Origin: Mayamaea pseudoterrestris
Taxonomy: Eukaryota > Bacillariophyta > Bacillariophyceae > Sellaphorales > Sellaphoraceae
Assembly (NCBI GenBank): GCA_027923505.1
Contig: BROI01000036.1
Span: 124,001-188,000 of the forward strand
Direction: 5' to 3'
DNA length: 64,000 nucleotides
Shown here piece by piece: positions 1-11,543 of this stretch. The position numbers were made by a program, and so were the translations under genes. The notes below the pieces were generated by a model that worked only from the letters and a program-made list of their open reading frames with translations, was not told the origin of the DNA and ran no database searches. Every line of letters begins with the position of its first letter. Position 1 is the first letter of the stretch.

Positions 1-470
1 TGCTGCTCCACGCTGGCAATGGTAATGACGTTGAACTGCTCGGTGGCGGCACCCGTCGCCTTGCCCGTTCCATACACAATCATGAGCAAAACTCCCAGTA
101 TACTTCCAAAGGTTGACATGCGAAATCCAAGGCGCAGCAAACGCGTAAACATGAAGCAGTCCAAGCCCATGAATTTCAACGCTTCGTCATCACTGATGCG
201 AAAGGCTTCCACCGCCCATCCAAACCAGGCGCTTCCAGTAAAAGCAGGCGGACTCGTACTGGATCGAGTCAATAGTCGCTTCTCATATAGTGTCAAGTGA
301 TTGCTCTTGGAGTGCTTGGAGCGCGTCATGGCGAAGAATACGTAAAAGACGAAACCGACGGCGAAGGAAATAATGAGCGTCACCCAAACGACGCTCCAGG
401 GAACAATCACGTCAGCGTCTCCCGTCGTGGCGTCGTCCGTATTGGCGGCGCCGCCGCTATTATCAGACAT
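1..470 (-). CDS. OSCA/CSC1 (TMEM63)-like cation channel, 5' part
   Basis: N-terminal part of a gene on the minus strand that runs off the left edge. The frame opens at ATG 468-470 and stays open to base 1, giving about 156 residues. After an acidic, Gly/Asn-rich leader there is a strong membrane segment (about residues 22-48), then a cytosolic loop with YEKR and GWAVEAF followed by DDEALKFMGLDCFMFTRLLR, then a second hydrophobic stretch starting FGSILGVLLM. The order TM, short loop, Gly-Trp, 'D-x-x-(L/F)-x-x-x-GLD-x-x-x-x-x-R' is characteristic of the N-terminal RSN1/CSC1 domain of osmosensitive calcium-permeable channels. Such channels sit in plasma or endomembranes and gate on membrane tension. 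The pore domain lies outside the window, so channel function is inferred from the family. Confidence 0.75.
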   Translation of the reverse strand, partial: MSDNSGGAANTDDATTGDADVIVPWSVVWVTLIISFAVGFVFYVFFAMTRSKHSKSNHLTLYEKRLLTRSSTSPPAFTGSAWFGWAVEAFRISDDEALKFMGLDCFMFTRLLRLGFRMSTFGSILGVLLMIVYGTGKATGAATEQFNVITIASVEQ

Positions 471-1057
471 GGTAATTAGTTGTCGTCGTCGACTGCAGTC
501 GCTTCCAGTTTATCAAGAGGAGGTGCAGCTGCGAGAAAGTGTCAAGTTGCGGCTGCGGCCATGGATCCTTCGCCAACGGTGGATTCTCACGTCTTCCGTG
601 AGACACTTTCACATTTTGAAAACGATCATGGATCTCATAGTGTAGAGCAGAGTGTACAATTGCGGAGAAACTATTTTGCAAAATTTGGTGGCTGTGCTAC
701 ACAACCTGGCTCGCATACTAGCTATTCAGCAAATGCCAAATCTATTTCATATCTTGAGCTTGCAGTTCTGCGCGCATCAGCGACGTCAGCGTCTTTCGTT
801 AGTACCTGAACAGCTCTATCAATGCTGAATGCACCTTTTTGCGACCTGATTTCGTGTGTTGAACAAGACATGGAATGCCGTATATGGGTCAGGGAACCGG
901 AAGACAGACAAACCGACCTCCATTTAAACCATCTACACTGTACTGCACTCGTTACACATAGAATAACGACAATCACAATTTATTCTATAACAAGCCAAAG
1001 TATGCAGTTGCTACGTCGCCTCACGCTTCACGGCAGCCGTAACAGCAAACGTTTGCA
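471..1057. other. Intergenic, 587 bp
   Basis: Lies upstream of the OSCA-like gene and downstream of the RGLE protein gene. It holds only short, unconvincing open frames and must contain the promoter of the channel gene. No RNA gene or repeat was seen. Confidence 0.4.
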
Positions 1058-1828
1058 TCAGCAAGCAACCGTCGTTAGTATGACGCGCTTTCGTTCCGCG
1101 TTTGGTTTTGGAGACTTTGGTCTTGAATGCAGTTTTTGGCGATTACTACTTGCTGGCAAATCTTTCTCTGAATAGTCGCCGTTCGTCTTGATGGTTTGGT
1201 CATTCGACGAAACTGGATCGTCCGTCTGCATGGCGACGACTGATAAAGGCGTTGCACCGGTCGTTGTCGCAATCGAATCATGCTCCTTCACAGCCAATGC
1301 ATCCGCGGTTCCCATGATGCTCGCATATACCAGAGAGCTTGCCGCACAGTTTCTATACTCTTGTGCAATATCGTTTGCATTCGCGTGACATTCTTGCGAC
1401 AAGTGCACCACGGTTCGAACGGAACGCTTGACCGTTTCGGATCGGTGACGGCGCTGCTTTTGCGACACATACTTTTCCAGTCCACGTCCATCTCCCATGG
1501 TGTTCCAAAGATACAAGTCTTGGGCATGTGAAAATGGATCAAATGCAAAATGACCGGTCACGCTTGTCGTCATGGAAATTGCCAATCGTTCCGCAGCGTC
1601 AAGCGTGTCCTCCATTTGCTGCACGCCCTTTGCTGCCGTTCTTCGAACGTCGCGCGTCTCTAGTTTGGCGTGGAGCTTAATGTTGCTGAACTCTGTCGGC
1701 GTAAAGTAGCGACAAGCCTTGTTTTCGTCGGACATATCGTCGAGGCAAGGAATGGTGTCGTCGATGCGGACGGAGCATTCGGGGCTAGCGAAGCTAACTA
1801 CGCTGCGATGAATTAAAGGCAATGTCAT
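1058..1828 (-). CDS. Conserved hypothetical protein with RGLE motif
   Basis: A 256-residue protein when started at ATG 1826-1828; the open frame continues a few codons further upstream without another ATG. No enzyme domain is recognised. A short acidic start is followed by YFTPTEFSNIKLHAK, then a helical Lys/Glu-rich segment, a stretch LYLWNTMGDGRGLEKYVS, and a region rich in Arg and Gln. The combination of a 'Y-[FT]-x-x-E-[FY]' element with a downstream RGLE followed by an aromatic residue is, from memory, common in uncharacterised diatom proteins. The C-terminal third is low in complexity and ends in a basic segment. An upstream exon (ATG at 2054, donor CAAG/GTAATC near 1911) was considered, but its phase does not join cleanly. 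Confidence 0.55.
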   Translation of the reverse strand: MTLPLIHRSVVSFASPECSVRIDDTIPCLDDMSDENKACRYFTPTEFSNIKLHAKLETRDVRRTAAKGVQQMEDTLDAAERLAISMTTSVTGHFAFDPFSHAQDLYLWNTMGDGRGLEKYVSQKQRRHRSETVKRSVRTVVHLSQECHANANDIAQEYRNCAASSLVYASIMGTADALAVKEHDSIATTTGATPLSVVAMQTDDPVSSNDQTIKTNGDYSEKDLPASSNRQKLHSRPKSPKPNAERKRVILTTVAC

Positions 1829-2173
1829 GGTATGAATCAATAAGCGACAAGCAAGCTATGTAACGGAAGTTAATGTTGATGGGTTTGATCAAGAGAATTG
1901 AAAGATTACCTTGACTCGTTCGCCTACTCGTGGAAGAAAGAGAAGACGAGATCAACTTGCCGCGTTCATCGGTGGCAGGACATTTCCATTGATATTCTTC
2001 AGAATGACCAAAATGACCTTTTTTGAATTGCCTTGTCACGAAATGTTTAATCATTTAGATCTTAGTTCAGCTGAACGCTAATCTTGACTCGGTTGACACA
2101 TTTATGAGTGTCGCACCGGCGCGCGCCAGCCATCACAGCCATCGCTTCTCACAATGATGCTCGTCCGTCCACC
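1829..2173. other. Divergent intergenic region, 345 bp
   Basis: Separates the minus-strand RGLE gene from the plus-strand glycosyltransferase-like gene and probably carries both promoters. A very short upstream frame, ATG ATG at 2156-2161, ends just before the chosen glycosyltransferase start. Nothing else is recognised. Confidence 0.35.
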
Positions 2174-3442
2174 ATGACGAAAGTGCGAAGCACAAGGCGC
2201 ACCATCAAGTGCGCACTGCTTCCACTCACTCCCTGCAAGGTCTTTGGCATACTCTTGGTTATCTTGGTGCAGCAGGTCGCTCGCTACAGCTTTGACTTGG
2301 TGAAGATTGATGCAGTCGAAAACGACTATCCGTTTCGACATGAATTGCCGTATATATCCACTCAATCACAAGCAACCTTGTACGAAACACTACCTGACTG
2401 GCTGCAGGAATATATTACTTGGAACCGACAAGAACGACTACTACTCAATGAAACCAATTGGCATGAACAAAAGTACTATATACAGCGCTGCCTTGCAACG
2501 TGCGGCGGCACGAGTGACCGACTCCGCAGCATGGTTGTCAAGGTGTTGCTGGCGGCCAGAATGAAACGACTCTTACTCATTCAATGGGAAAAACCTGCCA
2601 AATTGGAAGCGTTTCTCGTGCCGCCGGCTTCCGGCATTGACTGGACGGTTCCAGAATGGCTAGCTGAAAAGTTGCTGCAACATTCCAACGAAACGACCTC
2701 GTGTCGCGTGGGAAAGTATCCGTCCGTTCAGTTTGCACATGACGCTGGATGTCACGTTATGAACACCATGTACCATTTCGAGTTTTCGGGAGGCGCAGAG
2801 CTGTACAATGAGCTCCGAGACAATGACGACGAACCAGATTTTGATGCCATGTATCGAACCATTTGGATGCTCCTGTTTCAACCCACGCCACCCATTCAAC
2901 GATTGATTCATCAGCGCTTACAAAAGCTAAAGTTACGTCCAAACCAATACAATGCAATTCACATTCGGTCGCAATACTCGGAGGAGGAACTCGCCATGCC
3001 AAACTTGATTGAAAACGCCACAAACTGCGGCCTGTCGTTCGCCGGAAACCTTCCACTCTACATAGCGACGGACTCGCTCAACGCGACACGAAAAGCTTTG
3101 GAGTATGCACAACAGTATACGCGCCACGCCAAGGCGCATGTCACAACGGATCATCCGCCGCTGCACCTGTCGCGTGGCGAAACTTACCTGAGCCACGCCA
3201 ATGAAGTAGTATACGATGACTCACCCGATGTTTACTACTCGACGTTTGTCGACTTTTACATGCTGGCGAGCGCCAAGTGCTTGGGCGTCGGAAGAGGAAC
3301 GTACGGATACTGGGCCAACTTGGTGAGTCTTGATCCAGGCTGCGTCGTCAAGTACTTTGACTGGGAGCAAAAGCAGTACAACTTTCCGCCGCAGTGCCAG
3401 GCTCCGCCACGAAGATTATGGAACTGGAAAAAGTGGTTCTGA
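2174..3442 (+). CDS. Fucosyltransferase-like type II membrane protein
   Basis: A 422-residue protein from ATG 2174. The frame opens earlier at 2108, but only with GTG. A basic N-terminus (KVRSTRR) and one hydrophobic segment around residues 18-35 (VFGILLVILVQQ) predict a signal anchor, with the bulk of the protein in the Golgi lumen. The next block, CGGTSDRLRSMVVKVLLAAR followed by LLIQW, matches the Gly-rich N-terminal signature (GG-x-x-DRL) of the NodZ/FUT8/O-fucosyltransferase GT-B fold. A later block reads AIHIRSQYS, then LYIATDS, then VDFYMLASAKCLGVGRGTYG, the usual order of the donor-binding half (HxRxx, 'ATDs', 'D-x-x-x-L-x-x-[AS]'). Donor sugar and acceptor cannot be read from sequence, so GDP-fucose use is inferred from the fold only. 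Confidence 0.6.
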   Translation: MTKVRSTRRTIKCALLPLTPCKVFGILLVILVQQVARYSFDLVKIDAVENDYPFRHELPYISTQSQATLYETLPDWLQEYITWNRQERLLLNETNWHEQKYYIQRCLATCGGTSDRLRSMVVKVLLAARMKRLLLIQWEKPAKLEAFLVPPASGIDWTVPEWLAEKLLQHSNETTSCRVGKYPSVQFAHDAGCHVMNTMYHFEFSGGAELYNELRDNDDEPDFDAMYRTIWMLLFQPTPPIQRLIHQRLQKLKLRPNQYNAIHIRSQYSEEELAMPNLIENATNCGLSFAGNLPLYIATDSLNATRKALEYAQQYTRHAKAHVTTDHPPLHLSRGETYLSHANEVVYDDSPDVYYSTFVDFYMLASAKCLGVGRGTYGYWANLVSLDPGCVVKYFDWEQKQYNFPPQCQAPPRRLWNWKKWF

Positions 3443-4060
3443 TGGAAATCGACCTGACAAGCAAATCATTGGCGCATGCGGTACGACACAAGTATTTATG
3501 ATCAGTCAATAACAGGACAGCAGGCAAGCCGCTCATGTCGTAACTTACAGCTCGCAAAGAAATAGTTGAAGGTTATACGCGCTGACATGCTACATTTGTC
3601 AAATGAATATGAGTCTGACAGTAATTGTGGCGTGTCATTGGGAGCACCAACCTATTGTAGGCAAGCCACCTCTGGGAATGTTTCGGGGGAGCAGGCCAAG
3701 CTCGCGGAAGCTGCAGAATGCGGCAACTAAAAGTGAAGCTAGCTACAAGGTAGAAGCTATAGCTACTCTAACTAAATTGTTATTACCGCAGCAAGTAGCT
3801 TATAAGTACGCTTGGTATATAGGGGTGCCCAATGTTCCATCTGCGGGCAGATCGCCATTTCATTTTTATTTATGAATCTTGTCGCACAATGACTCAACCT
3901 TCCATGAAAAGGATGACGTGTCCAAGGGCGGTAACGCTTCGCGCACCGCGCCAGGTACGTACGTCAGTCACCCACGGCGCGGCGACGTGTGTGTGATGGA
4001 TCGCATTCGTTTTGTTTCGTCGTCGTTGCCGTCCATACTTTCAAACCTCGTTGTACTACC
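3443..4060. other. Intergenic and aldolase promoter region, 618 bp
   Basis: No convincing gene. The distal part is ordinary AT-leaning spacer. The last 150 bp before the plastid aldolase contain several TGACG/ACGTCA elements, listed separately. Confidence 0.35.
3914..3966 (+). promoter_or_regulatory. TGACGT/ACGTCA element cluster before plastid aldolase
   Basis: TGACGT at 3914-3919 and ACGTCA at 3961-3966 lie 95-150 bp upstream of the aldolase ATG, and a GACGTG follows near 3983. TGACGT-type sites are bZIP targets and are known in diatoms as CO2/cAMP-responsive elements in carbon-metabolism promoters. Function here is inferred from sequence and position only. Confidence 0.3.
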
Positions 4061-5538
4061 ATGAAGCTTTCCACCGCCTCCCTTTTGTTTATTGCTCCCA
4101 GCGCTGCCTTGGCGTTTGCGCCCGGCAAGACTGCCTTCCGGACGTCGACATCGTTGCGCATGAGCACTGAAGCCAAGGTGAGTTTTTGTAAAGGGGCGAA
4201 AAAGATGCATTTCTATTGTTCTGTGCAACGGGCGAGGCCATTCAAAGGCGAATCTGCGTACTGTAGTCATAAGAAGTGTGAGGTTTTACACTATTCTTGC
4301 TCAATCTTTCATCGTTCTATTTCCTTCGCAACTTGTTTCATTCTTTTCTATAGACCGTCACCAAGCTTCCAGCGTCCGTCAAGCCAGGCGTCGTCACCGG
4401 CCCCGCCCTCATTGACCTTTTGAACCACGCCAAGGAAAACAAATATGCCATTCCCGGAGTCAACATTGTCGGAAGCAACTCCATCAACGCTTGCATGGAG
4501 GCTGCCAAAAAGTACGGCGGTCCCATCATGGTTACCTTCAGCAAGGGCGGCGGCCAGTTTATTGCCGGCAAGGCTGCCGACAATTCTGATGACGCTGCCT
4601 CCATTGCTGGATGCGTCGCTGGTGCCAAGCATGTGCGCGAAGTCGCCAAGCTTTACGGCGTTCCAGTGATTCTTCACACGGACCATTGCCAAAAGGCCTG
4701 GCTCCCGTGGTTCGATGGTCTCATGGAGGCCAACGAGCAATACTTCAAGGAACACGGCGAACCCTTGTTCTCCAGTCACATGTTGGATCTTTCCGAGGAG
4801 ACTCTGGAAGAAAACATTGGCATTTGCAAGCAGTACTTGGAGCGCATGGCCAAGATGAACTGTTTGTTGGAGTTTGAGCTTGGTGTCACTGGCGGTGAGG
4901 AGGATGGCGTTGACAACTCGGACGTTGACTCGAGTCGCCTCTACACGCAACCGGAGGAAGTCTTTTACGCCTACGAGCAGCTGTCGCAGGTACCAAACGG
5001 CTCGTTCACCTGCGCCGCCTCCTTTGGCAATGTGCATGGTGTCTATGCACCAGGCAATGTGGAGCTCAAGCCGGAGATTCTGCACAATACGCAAAAGTAC
5101 ATTCACGAAAAGATTGGCGGAGAGGATGACAAGCCAATGCTGTTCGTCTTTCATGGAGGCAGTGGATCGGGTGTGGAGGACATTCGCTATGCGATTGAAG
5201 CCGGAGTCATCAAGATGAACATTGACACTGATACGCAGTGGTAAGTTTTGATTTGATTGTTGCCTTGAGTATGTTTGTCGTCAATTTTATATCACGCCTC
5301 ACTAAATATTTATCATTTCAATTACACCAGGGCATTCTGGAAGGGAATTCGCGACTATGAAGCCAAGCACCACGACTACTTGCAGGGCCAAATTGGCAAC
5401 CCCGAGGGAGACGACAAGCCCAACAAAAAGTACTACGATCCCCGCATGGCGCTGCGAGCGGGAGAGGAAAGCATGGCGCAGCGCCTGTGTGAGGCTGCCG
5501 CTGACTTGAACTGCGTGAATGTGTTGAACATGAATTAA
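4061..5538 (+). CDS. Plastid fructose-1,6-bisphosphate aldolase, class II
   Basis: Three exons: 4061-4177, 4354-5240 and 5331-5538, giving 403 residues. Introns start GTGAGT and GTAAGT and end CTATAG and CACCAG; exon phases join without gaps. The N-terminus is a signal peptide ending ALAF-AP, the ASAFAP-type junction that marks plastid import in diatoms. The enzyme is the zinc-dependent class II type. HTDH at about residues 147-150 supplies a zinc ligand and the catalytic Asp, GNVHGVY (His about 267) and FHGGSGSG (His about 306) supply the other ligands and phosphate loop, and NIDTDTQWA binds substrate. It condenses dihydroxyacetone phosphate with glyceraldehyde 3-phosphate in the Calvin cycle, or cleaves fructose bisphosphate. 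The 'LDLSEE' and long C-terminus (DPR-x-x-x-R, ending NVLNMN) fit the class IIA subtype. Enolase follows on the same strand 380 bp downstream with its own promoter. Confidence 0.95.
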
Positions 5539-7539
<2,001 letters not shown>

Positions 7540-7847
7540 ATTACTCCTGTGAATAATGGCGGTTGCATTTGCTTCATTGTCGGCAGTTTGCATGAGGTTG
7601 CTCGTGCGATCCGAACATGGAGTTTGGAGTATTGTATTGCGTAGTTGATTAAAACACGAATCTTTACAATAACGCTTAAACAATCACATGCTACTCATTG
7701 TTAATTCTCACCATGACACGTGTTGTCGACTTTGCCCGTTGTTGCTCGTGCGTTCGACCATGGATTACTACAAGCATCTTCAACAAAAACGTTTACACCA
7801 TCACTTGACAATTGTCACCACAACACGGACAAATACTTGTTCACTCT
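7540..7847. other. Convergent 3' regions, 308 bp
   Basis: Spacer between the 3' ends of enolase (+) and the Tubby-like gene (-). No conserved open frame or RNA gene was recognised. Confidence 0.35.
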
Positions 7848-8720
7848 CTACTTTAAATCAATCTGCGCCAATGCCCAGCCAAACGCTTGCAGCGGCGTCA
7901 ATGGCGCCTTGAAATCCACGTGGTAAATCTTGTCGTCCCACTTGGCCATTTGCAGCACAATAGTCGCATCGTCGTCCTTGTTGCTCACTAGCAGCTGCAT
8001 GTTGCGACGCGAGGCTGACCGTCCGCGTCCATGAAAGTCCAATCCATATCGACCATTCTGCTTGGCCTTTGGCGCAACGCTCTGCAACACGGTCGGACTG
8101 TAAACGTCCGACGGCACCGACAAGCGACGCGGACCCAGCAAACGCTGGCGACAAACCTCCTGAAAGAGATGCAGCTGCGTGCTAGTCGTTCGGACTCCCT
8201 CCTTGCTGCTCGAATGTGTTGGATCTTCGTAGAGGGCCACTTCGGCCCGACGAGGCTCGTTGCGCGTGCAAAAGTAGTTGCACTGAATCTTTGGGACAAC
8301 GTAGAGAATGTACGCCACCGCAACGTCATTGTCAACCTCCAACGCGTACGTGTGCTGCACAAAGTTGGACTCAATCTCCTTCAAAGAGGCAATGGGTGGA
8401 AGAAGCTCCGAGCAAGTGGAAATAATGTAGCGCGTCTTGGAAAAGAGTTTGCCGCGCTTGGCCGTCAACAAATTAGTAACATCTCCGTTGGAGTGCTGCA
8501 TTTTCATGGTAATCAGCTTGCTGCTGGTACAATTGACGACGCAGTGGACAAGGCCCGTCACATCGTGGTAATCATCGGGACAAGGACAAGTGACGACGGA
8601 CTTTACCGTATCGACTTTGGTGTCGAGCAGCGGTTTAGTCAAGGTAGAATCCGAGTCTGTAGATTTGTTTCTCGTCTCTATAAAGCTTGGACGAGCATTG
8701 GTCTTCATGGGGATGCTCAT
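7848..8720 (-). CDS. Tubby-like protein
   Basis: A 290-residue protein from ATG 8718-8720; upstream codons stay open but have no ATG. The C-terminal 60 residues give the identification: GRGRSASRRNMQLLV, ATIVLQMAKWDDKIYHVDFKAPLTPLQAFGWALAQIDLK copies the end of the Tubby C-terminal domain, where GR-x-x-x-AS-x-KN-x-QL is followed by 'D+ypLs-x-QAF-x-x-x-L'. Earlier, KRGKLFSKTRYIIS fits the 'K-x-x-S-x-Y-x-I' strand near the domain start. Tubby domains are twelve-strand barrels around a central helix and usually bind PtdIns(4,5)P2. No F-box precedes the domain, unlike plant Tubby-like proteins. The middle region is divergent, so lipid binding is inferred from the family. Confidence 0.8.
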   Translation of the reverse strand: MSIPMKTNARPSFIETRNKSTDSDSTLTKPLLDTKVDTVKSVVTCPCPDDYHDVTGLVHCVVNCTSSKLITMKMQHSNGDVTNLLTAKRGKLFSKTRYIISTCSELLPPIASLKEIESNFVQHTYALEVDNDVAVAYILYVVPKIQCNYFCTRNEPRRAEVALYEDPTHSSSKEGVRTTSTQLHLFQEVCRQRLLGPRRLSVPSDVYSPTVLQSVAPKAKQNGRYGLDFHGRGRSASRRNMQLLVSNKDDDATIVLQMAKWDDKIYHVDFKAPLTPLQAFGWALAQIDLK

Positions 8721-9254
8721 GGTTGATGATTGCAGGATATTCTGTGAAAGTGAGGAGCGGAAAAGGTGATGTGAGCGCAAAGGCTACCGCGAATGGTCGA
8801 TTCGCGTCAATCTTCTCCGCTTCGCTCTTTAATCACGCTACTCTTACGACGAGGGACGACCAAAATCTGCTACCTGACAGAATGCGACCGGCAGCTCTAG
8901 CGTGGCCATGCTCGCTATGGCAATGGTCGACGATCATCGTCATGGTCGAATTGGAGGACCGGTTTGTCGTTTGAGAATGAGCAAGGATTCATTACCAGTA
9001 CGATAGTATAAATGACGCTCCGTTACTCACTGACGTCATGCATGCATCTTTTGGCGCGAATGACCGGCATGCTTCTCCGCGGTCATTCTGACGAGCGCGC
9101 GTAATTTGGAAGAAACGCGGTGAACCAAGCGCCGGCGCAATGGTGGCTTGAAGCAAAACGAGGAGACTGATTCCTGCCCATTCAAGCAACGAAACAAGCT
9201 GCGTTTCTTTGTCAGTTACTTTCTTATACAATAGCATAGCATCATATTAAAATC
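8721..9254. other. Divergent promoter region, 534 bp
   Basis: Lies between the Tubby-like gene (-) and the small acidic protein gene (+). It contains a perfect TGACGTCA palindrome (listed separately) followed directly by the alternating ATGCATGCATC, and several GCGCGC-rich stretches. No gene. Confidence 0.4.
9031..9038. promoter_or_regulatory. Perfect CRE palindrome TGACGTCA
   Basis: An exact 8-bp TGACGTCA lies about 220 bp upstream of the plus-strand start at 9255 and about 310 bp from the minus-strand start at 8720. It is the canonical bZIP/CREB-ATF recognition site. Which gene it serves is not decided by the sequence. Confidence 0.3.
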
Positions 9255-9671
9255 ATGGCATCACTCGACATGCTCCTCGAATCCCTCAATGAGGAAGACA
9301 AGAAAACTCGACGAGTGCCTGATCGAACCATGAGCGGCGACACGCTCGACTCAATCAAGAACCACCGTCGAAGCTCCTACAAGGCGCCTCCAGGAGCTGG
9401 TCTAGCGACTCGGACTAGCATGTCACGCCGAGGATCCCGGCGTCCGCCAGCTAATGGCAAGGGAGGATTGGGATCATTCGTTGAGTCTATGAATGAGAGT
9501 CAAAAGAGTCTGCAGGAGGGTGAAGTTGACATTGAAGAGGAAACGGTTGATAGTCGCCAGTTGACGGCGGACAAGCTGCCCAAGCTCAAGGCGTCGGCGC
9601 GAAAGGGCAAGCGACCAACTGGAAGAGCGATTGCCGAGGTGGATGAAGACGACGAAGATGATGACGAGTGA
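9255..9671 (+). CDS. Small hypothetical protein with acidic tail
   Basis: A 138-residue protein with a good start context (AATCATGGC). The sequence contains two related short elements, SLDMLLESLNEED at the N-terminus and GLGSFVESMNESQKSL near residue 75, separated by an Arg/Ser-rich stretch (SMSRRGSRRPP). The C-terminus is basic (KASARKGKRPTGR) followed by DEDDEDDDE. The protein is predicted to be largely disordered and possibly nuclear. No family is recognised. Its promoter region is shared with the divergent Tubby-like gene. Confidence 0.5.
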   Translation: MASLDMLLESLNEEDKKTRRVPDRTMSGDTLDSIKNHRRSSYKAPPGAGLATRTSMSRRGSRRPPANGKGGLGSFVESMNESQKSLQEGEVDIEEETVDSRQLTADKLPKLKASARKGKRPTGRAIAEVDEDDEDDDE

Positions 9672-10102
9672 ATGGTTTAGCACATGGAAGCTATTTCAAA
9701 CGCGTATCTACATTCTTTCTTCTTTTAACTTGTCTCTGGCGCCCGCTCTGTCTTTATATGTCGAGGGTCTTTTGCTTAACGTAATTACAAACTATAGTAG
9801 ATTCAAGCGATTAAAAGGAGGAAGGGCTCGCTATTGCTGGTCCGTTTTAGCTACATACATGCCTGCTCATCAACTTCCGCAAGAAGTACTGCAGTGCGAT
9901 AGAATAACGCATTGACCTTTATCGACGAATCTTTGAGCCAGCAGAGATTGATCGGTAGCTATCGTTCACTTCATTTTGATCATAATCATGCGACTATTCC
10001 GTGGCATGATAGTAACTGAGACAATGACAACTTCCACATAGATGACAAATCGACAATGCGTGAACTGAAAGAATCAAATACATATTACAAACAATAACAT
10101 AA
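9672..10102. other. Convergent intergenic region, 431 bp
   Basis: Spacer between the 3' ends of the acidic protein gene (+) and the Lys/Ser-rich protein gene (-). AT-rich toward the right end. No structured RNA or conserved frame was recognised. Confidence 0.3.
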
Positions 10103-10570
10103 CTACCCATCATTCCTTGGTGCAATGGTAATCTTTCGACCCGGCACCAATCCAAGTTGCTTCATCATTTCCTCCTTCTTCGACTCCTCCTTTCGTTGCA
10201 GCTCCATGGCTCGCTCCTTTTGCTTCTCCTGTCGCTTGGCAGCATGCTGCTTTTCCCGCTGCAACGCCGACTGAAAGTTTGCCGCGTCGCCACTTCCAAA
10301 AACGGCATCGTCATTGAGCTCGACGCAGGCATCCTCCCGATCCCTGGATGCAGCATGTGTGCGCGCTCCAATCTCGCGACGCTTCTCCAGCTGCCGGTCT
10401 CGTCCATAGTCGGCCTTGCCACCCGTGAGCTCGTCGTGGACCGTTTGAACGTGGCACTTGAGTCGTTGGTTGGTGACGCGATCCTGGTAGCGATCCTCCG
10501 CCGAGCGGCCGTAGTAGGAAGTCTCTTGGTCAGTCTTGTTGGCTGGACCGGTCACTGCTCCGATTTTGGA

Positions 10571-10606
<36 letters not shown>

Positions 10607-11179
10607 ACCATGATCCATTAACGCCGCTGCACTTTCCTTGTGGTCCGTCTGACTCTTGATTCCATTACTCATGGTTCGCAAGTTCTTGTCCTCGGCGTCG
10701 CTGATTTGAAACTTCCACTTGTGCCGAGTCGTCTTGCACTCCTCCAAAATGGCAGCTGGAATCGTCTCTTGATAGAATGTGGCTGGTAGTCTTCCAGAAT
10801 TGTACTCGTCTACGAATCGAGTAAAGGCTTGATGAGTTTCGTCCGACGTTAAATCGTTAAAGGCTCGACCCTCCTGTCGGTATAGATAGACGAACAAGTG
10901 CTCATGGAAGGCAAAGTAGTCGCGATCGGCGTTCAATGGCTGAGAAGGAGCATGGCCGAGAGCGTCTCCAAGTGGAGTCAAATGAGTGTCGCTCGTTGTT
11001 GCGTCTCGTCGTGACGAGGATGAATGTTCCTTTTTGTCACGGCGCTTACTGCGGCTGCTTTTATCGTCAGATGACTTCTTTCTCTCCTTCTTGTCGCGGC
11101 TGCTCTTCTTGTGCTTCTTGTCGTGCGAGGACCGTTTCCTGTGCTTCTTCTCGTCGTCCTCGCGGCTGGATCGTCCCAT
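10103..11179 (-). CDS. Lys/Ser-rich nuclear protein, RNA-processing-like
   Basis: A single-exon, 358-residue protein. The first 60 residues are Lys/Arg/Ser/Asp repeats (KKHKKSSRDKKERKKSS), resembling RS/KS domains of spliceosome-associated proteins. A folded region follows with DYFAFHEHLFVYLYRQEGRAFNDL, then FTRFVDEYNSGRLPATFY, then KWKFQISDAED. The middle has an eleven-Gln tract, and the last 120 residues are a highly charged predicted coiled coil with KRQEKQKERAMELQRKEE, ending GLVPGRKITIAPRNDG. The 'FV-x-x-YN-x-G-x-LP-x-x-FY' block reminds me of a conserved eukaryotic family of uncharacterised nuclear proteins; I cannot name it with confidence. A role in RNA processing is suggested only by composition. 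Confidence 0.6.
10573..10605 (-). repeat. CTG/CAG triplet run encoding eleven Gln
   Basis: An uninterrupted run of CTG on the plus strand, read as CAG on the minus strand, encodes the Gln tract of the Lys/Ser-rich protein. A pure triplet run of this length is likely to vary in length between strains. Confidence 0.8.
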
Positions 11180-11543
11180 GGTGATAGTCGTGAGTTGTTA
11201 AAGTGCAATGGAACGAGAGCGCGTGACATTCTTGTCGCAGTGGTGTACAGTACACAGTTGACCCATAGCCTTTAAGTTCGCACGACCAATGACTCACGAA
11301 ATGACCGAAAACACCAATCGTCGCGAGTGAGTGACGCATCGTAGCGGCATCCCCTTGGCGAGCGACCTTTTCGGCGAAAACCATCTCACGCATCCACGCT
11401 GCATTTCCATTCCGTTGATGCTTTATCGGGAAAGCCTTGACTCGCATTTTTACCATATATGATGCTTTATCGGGAAAGCCTTGACTCGCATATTTACCAT
11501 ATAGCCATATAGAAACAGAAGTTGATAGCAGCTATCAAAAAAT
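11180..11543. other. Divergent promoter region, 364 bp
   Basis: Between the Lys/Ser-rich gene (-) and the helical unknown (+). It carries the 44-bp tandem duplication listed separately. No gene seen. Confidence 0.4.
11416..11503 (+). repeat. Tandem duplication, 2 x 44 bp
   Basis: Two head-to-tail copies begin at 11416 and 11460 with TGATGCTTTATCGGGAAAGC and both end TTACCATATA. They differ at about one position (CATTTTTACC versus CATATTTACC). The near identity indicates a recent duplication. The second copy ends 40 bp before the ATG at 11544, so it doubles part of the 5' UTR or core promoter. Confidence 0.85.

Noticed and set aside
1794-2054. Possible first exon of the RGLE gene
   Set aside because: Donor CAAG/GTAATC is good, but no acceptor joins in phase with the downstream frame.
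4348-5154. 268-codon frame antisense to the aldolase
   Set aside because: A mirror of the codon bias of the aldolase exon; no conserved motif and no ATG context.
8031-8726. 231-codon frame antisense to the Tubby-like gene
   Set aside because: Overlaps a gene with a clear domain; shows no conserved features.
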